A stretch of DNA of 64,000 bases from Actinomycetes bacterium (lineage in GTDB: Bacteria > Actinomycetota > Acidimicrobiia > Acidimicrobiales > Acidimicrobiaceae). The notes beneath the pieces are model-generated. The model was not told the origin of the DNA. It saw only the letters and a program-made list of their open reading frames with translations, and ran no database searches. Position 1 is the stretch's first letter; every line of letters begins with the position of its first letter. The translations under genes and the position numbers were made by a program. Positions 61,309 to 64,000 of the stretch are shown here, in pieces. Location of the stretch: NCBI GenBank assembly GCA_021819205.1, contig JAKARV010000006.1:21506-85505 (forward strand), in the 5' to 3' direction.

Positions 61309-62235
61309 TTAGACTCCTTGTTTGGCGGGGGTACTGTGGCTGTGGAAGGTTGCGGAATCGTTGGTCATGGTCATGAAGGCTTCCTCGAGCGAGGCGCTTT
61401 GCGATGAGAGTTCGTGAAGGGCTGCCCGCGACTCGAGGGCGATGTCGCCGATCTTGGCGATGGGGAGCCCGGCCACGGAGGCGGTTCCATCCTCGTTCTC
61501 GACGACCGTGCCACCGGCGCTTCGAAGCGCGGGGTACAAAATGTCGGAGTGGGGCGTACGTACCCTGATGGAGACGCCGGAGCTTGACTCAATGAAGTCG
61601 CGCATCTCGGTGTCGGCAATCAGGCGGCCACGGCCGATGACAACGACGTGGTCGGCGGTGAGGGCCATCTCTGACATGAGGTGGCTCGACACAAAAATGG
61701 TCCGCCCCTGGGCAGCCAAGCCTTTGAGCAGGTTCCTGATCCAGAGGATGCCTTCCGGGTCGAGGCCATTGACCGGTTCGTCGAGCAAGAGGATCTCCGG
61801 ATCCCCGAGGAGAGCTCCTGCAATGCCTAGACGTTGACCCATGCCCAGCGAGAAGCTGCCCGCTCGCCGATTCGCGACCGAGGTGAGCCCGGTCTCTTCG
61901 AGTACAACATCGACGCGCTCCAAAGGAAGGCCGTTGGTGACCGCGAGGCTAATGAGATGGTTGCGAGCACTACGGCCGGGATGAAACGACTTGGCCTCAA
62001 GCAATGCTCCAACGGTGCGCAGAGGCGCCGGTAGGTCGTGGTAGTGGACACCCTTTATGAGTGCGGCGCCCGATGTGGGGTGGTCCAGTCCCATGATCAT
62101 CCGCATGGTCGTCGACTTTCCGGCACCGTTAGGCCCGAGGAACCCTGTGATGCGACCAGGTGCTATCTCGAATGACAGGTTATCTACGGCCCTGGTTTCG
62201 CCGTACACCTTGGTCAAGTTGTGAACCGTGATCAC
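61309..62235 (-). CDS. ABC transporter ATPase (CcmA/drug-export family)
   Basis: A 308-residue ATPase with Walker A GPNGAGKST, Q-loop GALLEAKSFHPGRSARNHL, signature FSLGMGQRLGIAGALLGDPEILLLDEPVNGLDPEG (LGMGQ in place of LSGGQ, common in this subfamily) and H-loop FVSSHLMSEM. A C-terminal domain of about 80 residues follows. It pairs with the permease downstream. The 249-base leader before it, up to the tRNA genes, has no other gene. Confidence 0.92.
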   Translation of the reverse strand: MITVHNLTKVYGETRAVDNLSFEIAPGRITGFLGPNGAGKSTTMRMIMGLDHPTSGAALIKGVHYHDLPAPLRTVGALLEAKSFHPGRSARNHLISLAVTNGLPLERVDVVLEETGLTSVANRRAGSFSLGMGQRLGIAGALLGDPEILLLDEPVNGLDPEGILWIRNLLKGLAAQGRTIFVSSHLMSEMALTADHVVVIGRGRLIADTEMRDFIESSSGVSIRVRTPHSDILYPALRSAGGTVVENEDGTASVAGLPIAKIGDIALESRAALHELSSQSASLEEAFMTMTNDSATFHSHSTPAKQGV

Positions 62236-62481
62236 CTGGAATGCCTTTCATTGATCGCTGGCTAGAGGCTGATCTGGCGACCTCTAAAGAACCTGGGAGG
62301 AGCGGATTAGCCGTCGAATATCTGCCCCGCACCGCTCGGAATGGGAATTCAAGTTAGCGATGGGGCCGAAAAGTTCGACTCTGGTTAGCCGGTTATTGTC
62401 AAGTTCACGCTTGAAGTGCAAGCCGAGATTCAGAAAGGAAAGCAACCTTTGCAACACGGTGGCGCATTATAGGTGGTGAGC

Positions 62482-62556
62482 TGGTGCGCCCCCTGGGATT
62501 CGAACCCAGAACCTGCGGATTAAGAGTCCGTTGCTCTGCCGTTGAGCTAGAGGCGC
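62482..62556 (-). tRNA. tRNA-Lys (CTT)
   Basis: A complete cloverleaf on the minus strand. The acceptor stem GCGCCTC pairs with GGGGCGC with one G-T pair. The D-arm is GCTCAACGGCAGAGC, the anticodon loop CTCTTAA gives anticodon CTT, and the T-arm is CTGGGTTCGAATCCCAG. Discriminator A and an encoded CCA end the molecule. It is followed on the same strand only by the ABC exporter genes. Confidence 0.95.
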
Positions 62557-62599
62557 CAGTTCGGACGAGCCTAGCGGTACCGCTGCCAAGCCAATCCGC

Positions 62600-62677
62600 T
62601 GGGGTGACCGAGGGGATTCGAACCCCCGACCTCCAGAGCCACAATCTGGCGCTCTAACCAGCTGAGCTACGGCCACC
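62600..62677 (-). tRNA. tRNA-His (GTG)
   Basis: A cloverleaf with acceptor GTGGCCG paired to CGGTCAC, D-arm GCTCAGCTGGTTAGAGC, anticodon loop ATTGTGGC (anticodon GTG), and T-arm GGGGGTTCGAATCCCC. The extra G at position -1 opposite discriminator C73 is the tRNA-His hallmark. CCA is encoded. It lies 43 bases upstream of tRNA-Lys on the same strand, so the two are likely co-transcribed. Confidence 0.95.
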
Positions 62678-62744
62678 AAGCAACACTGAAGCTTAGTTGG
62701 GAAAGTGGTTGTGCGGTTCCTTGCGTGGCCATACTTTTCGTGCT

Positions 62745-63791
62745 TCAATCGAGAACCGTTGGTTCGACCGCTAGGCCGGATGGCCAGAGGGTAAGGGTTC
62801 CGTGGATGTTGTGGAGCCCTACCGGTGTGTAGCTGAGCAGGAACGAATAGCTCTGCCGGTGAAGCCGCAGGGAGCCAAAGATTGCATCGGCCAGCACGTG
62901 GGTCGCTTGTCCGCCGCCGACCAAATGCGGTATGGCTGCGTGGAGGCTTAGCTGGGAGTGGAGTAGGGCCAGCGATCCATCGGGCTGGGGAACGCCATAG
63001 GCCTCAAAACGCAGCACTTGCTGGCGTGAGTGACCGATCTGCGCGCGAATCCGAAGCGTAATCACCTGGTGAAAGTTGGGTTTGGAGGCGGTTATCAGGC
63101 CGGAGACTGCGAAGGAGAGCGAGGGGTCGCTTTTCCCGAACCCGGTGGTGGTGATCCCGCTCTCGACGTTCTCATAGTGGGGTGTTGATGGCCTTCCGGT
63201 GCTAATTGCCGCGACTCCGGTCGCCTGGCCGCCGATCTCGTCTACTGCGATCTCTACTTTGCTGTTGAGAAAAGGTGAGATTACGCCGAGGAGCATAACC
63301 AATGCTGCGCCACTTCGAAGCCAGGCGGTGGGGATTCGGTGGGTTAGTGGATGGACCAGAGCGACGGCCACATAGACGAGCAGGAAGCCGGCAAGCAGGA
63401 TTCCGCCGATCGCCAGGAGAAGCGTTCCTGGCTGCAGCGCCGCGAGCAGGAGTGGGGTGTATGAGAAAAGGAGAAGCAGCCAGGCGGCGATTGCAAGGAC
63501 ACGACCGGTACCGGGAATGGCGGACACCTGGTAGCGCAGGGTGGCGATCACGACCACTAACAGGATTTGGAGCGCGGTGTGGCCGAGGAGTAGCGAAATC
63601 GAGATGGGTTGACTAATGTCCAAGAGCGGCTCTGCGACCAGCAGCACCGCAGATGCCCAGATTGACGCCGAGATTGCAAACGGACGGGTTGGCGCGGAAC
63701 TCTTTGCAATGCTGGTGGAGAGGATGGCGAGGATCGTGGTAAGGCCGAGCAGCCCAATTGCGGAGGGAAGGCTAACAGGAATCCCGGGCAT
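62745..63791 (-). CDS. Multi-pass membrane protein with soluble C-terminal domain (unknown)
   Basis: A 348-residue protein. The N-terminal 180 residues hold about six hydrophobic helices with little charge between them. The C-terminal half is soluble and rich in Ser, Gly and His, with segments such as SDPSLSFAVSGLITASKPNFHQVITLRI and FEAYGVPQPDGSLALLHSQL that look like beta strands. No family is recognised. The ATG at 63791 has a weak upstream purine stretch. It is upstream of the two tRNA genes on the same strand. Confidence 0.6.
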   Translation of the reverse strand: MPGIPVSLPSAIGLLGLTTILAILSTSIAKSSAPTRPFAISASIWASAVLLVAEPLLDISQPISISLLLGHTALQILLVVVIATLRYQVSAIPGTGRVLAIAAWLLLLFSYTPLLLAALQPGTLLLAIGGILLAGFLLVYVAVALVHPLTHRIPTAWLRSGAALVMLLGVISPFLNSKVEIAVDEIGGQATGVAAISTGRPSTPHYENVESGITTTGFGKSDPSLSFAVSGLITASKPNFHQVITLRIRAQIGHSRQQVLRFEAYGVPQPDGSLALLHSQLSLHAAIPHLVGGGQATHVLADAIFGSLRLHRQSYSFLLSYTPVGLHNIHGTLTLWPSGLAVEPTVLD

Positions 63792-63938
63792 GTTGATCTC
63801 GAGGAATGCCTGGGTAGTTGGCTGACCGGAGCACGCGTTTAGCCTAGTGCTTCACTCACCCTCCCCCCCAACACCTTTTATTTCTCCCCAAAACCGTACG
63901 CTACCCTTAAAGCATCGTGCTAGATTGATTAATCCCAA

Positions 63939-63957
63939 GTGTTGGAGACCCCAACAC
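63939..63957. repeat. Inverted repeat upstream of a possible gene at the window end
   Basis: GTGTTGG-AGACC-CCAACAC is a perfect 7-base inverted repeat with a 5-base centre, in the gap between the membrane protein (minus) and a possible gene starting at 63989 (plus). It may be a leader hairpin or an operator for the divergent pair. Confidence 0.5.
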
Positions 63958-63988
63958 CGCTGGGACACAAGGAGGCTCCAACCCCGAT

Positions 63989-64000
63989 ATGGATCCAGGC
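63989..64000 (+). CDS. Possible gene start cut by the window end
   Basis: ATG GAT CCA GGC follows AAGGAGGC at 63969-63976, a good ribosome-binding sequence though 12 bases away. Only four codons are visible, so the product cannot be identified. Confidence 0.25.

Noticed and set aside
1..64000. CRISPR arrays, prophage, integrase or rRNA genes
   Set aside because: No regularly spaced repeats, phage structural genes, integrase signatures or rRNA sequences were seen.

Overview
The window reads as chromosomal DNA of a high-GC bacterium, most likely an actinobacterium (Actinomycetota; Acidimicrobiia-like is my guess). The reasons are the high G+C, very frequent GTG and TTG starts, a gene order infB-rbfA-truB-ribF-rpsO-pnp-dapB-dapA-rnj-ftsK ... 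pgsA-cinA-recA-miaB, a GAAC-N4-GTTC-like SOS box before recA, and a heme A synthase with two CxxxxxC pairs. This is inferred from protein features and gene order; no marker was aligned.

Bases 1-20260 are a dense plus-strand housekeeping block: translation (infB 3' end, rbfA, truB, rpsO), RNA turnover (pnp, rnj), lysine/diaminopimelate (dapB, dapA), DNA translocation (ftsK), cell wall (a D,D-carboxypeptidase), threonine (thrB), phospholipid (pgsA), cinA, recA, miaB and cobyric acid synthase (cobQ). Bases 20261-23785 are gene-poor and look degraded: one acyl-CoA synthetase and a broken copy of the 3' end of the ATPase gene that follows. Bases 25070-30655 hold a divergent cobalamin riboswitch followed by cobN and a fused ChlI/ChlD-type subunit, together a probable cobaltochelatase. 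After mscL (with a perfect 38-bp palindrome in its leader), cysK-cysE and a cytochrome-b-like membrane protein come transporters: a complete branched-chain amino acid ABC operon (33918-38532), a COG4280-like membrane protein / small membrane protein / ChrB-like cassette with twin operator-like sites (38626-40255), and a sugar-type ABC operon continuing into a two-component system (40411-47089).

Bases 47132-64000 hold a fused electron transfer flavoprotein EtfB-EtfA, an aldo/keto reductase, a PEBP protein, a complete minus-strand histidine utilisation operon hutH-hutC-hutU-hutI-hutG with a HutC-like operator, heme A synthase, a radical SAM/SPASM peptide maturase, a DUF4395 protein, an ABC-2 exporter, tRNA-Lys and tRNA-His, and an unidentified membrane protein.

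The most interesting item is at 57617-59530 (minus strand). A canonical cobalamin riboswitch precedes a 42-codon gene with a strong ribosome-binding site, a TTG start and a single Cys, and then a SPASM-type radical SAM enzyme. This looks like a B12-controlled RiPP (modified peptide) system, and I recall a curated CbpA/CbpB (cobopep) family pair of this kind whose chemistry and role I do not know to be established. With cobQ, cobN and a second B12 riboswitch in the same window, it suggests a peptide made in response to cobalamin or cobalt limitation.
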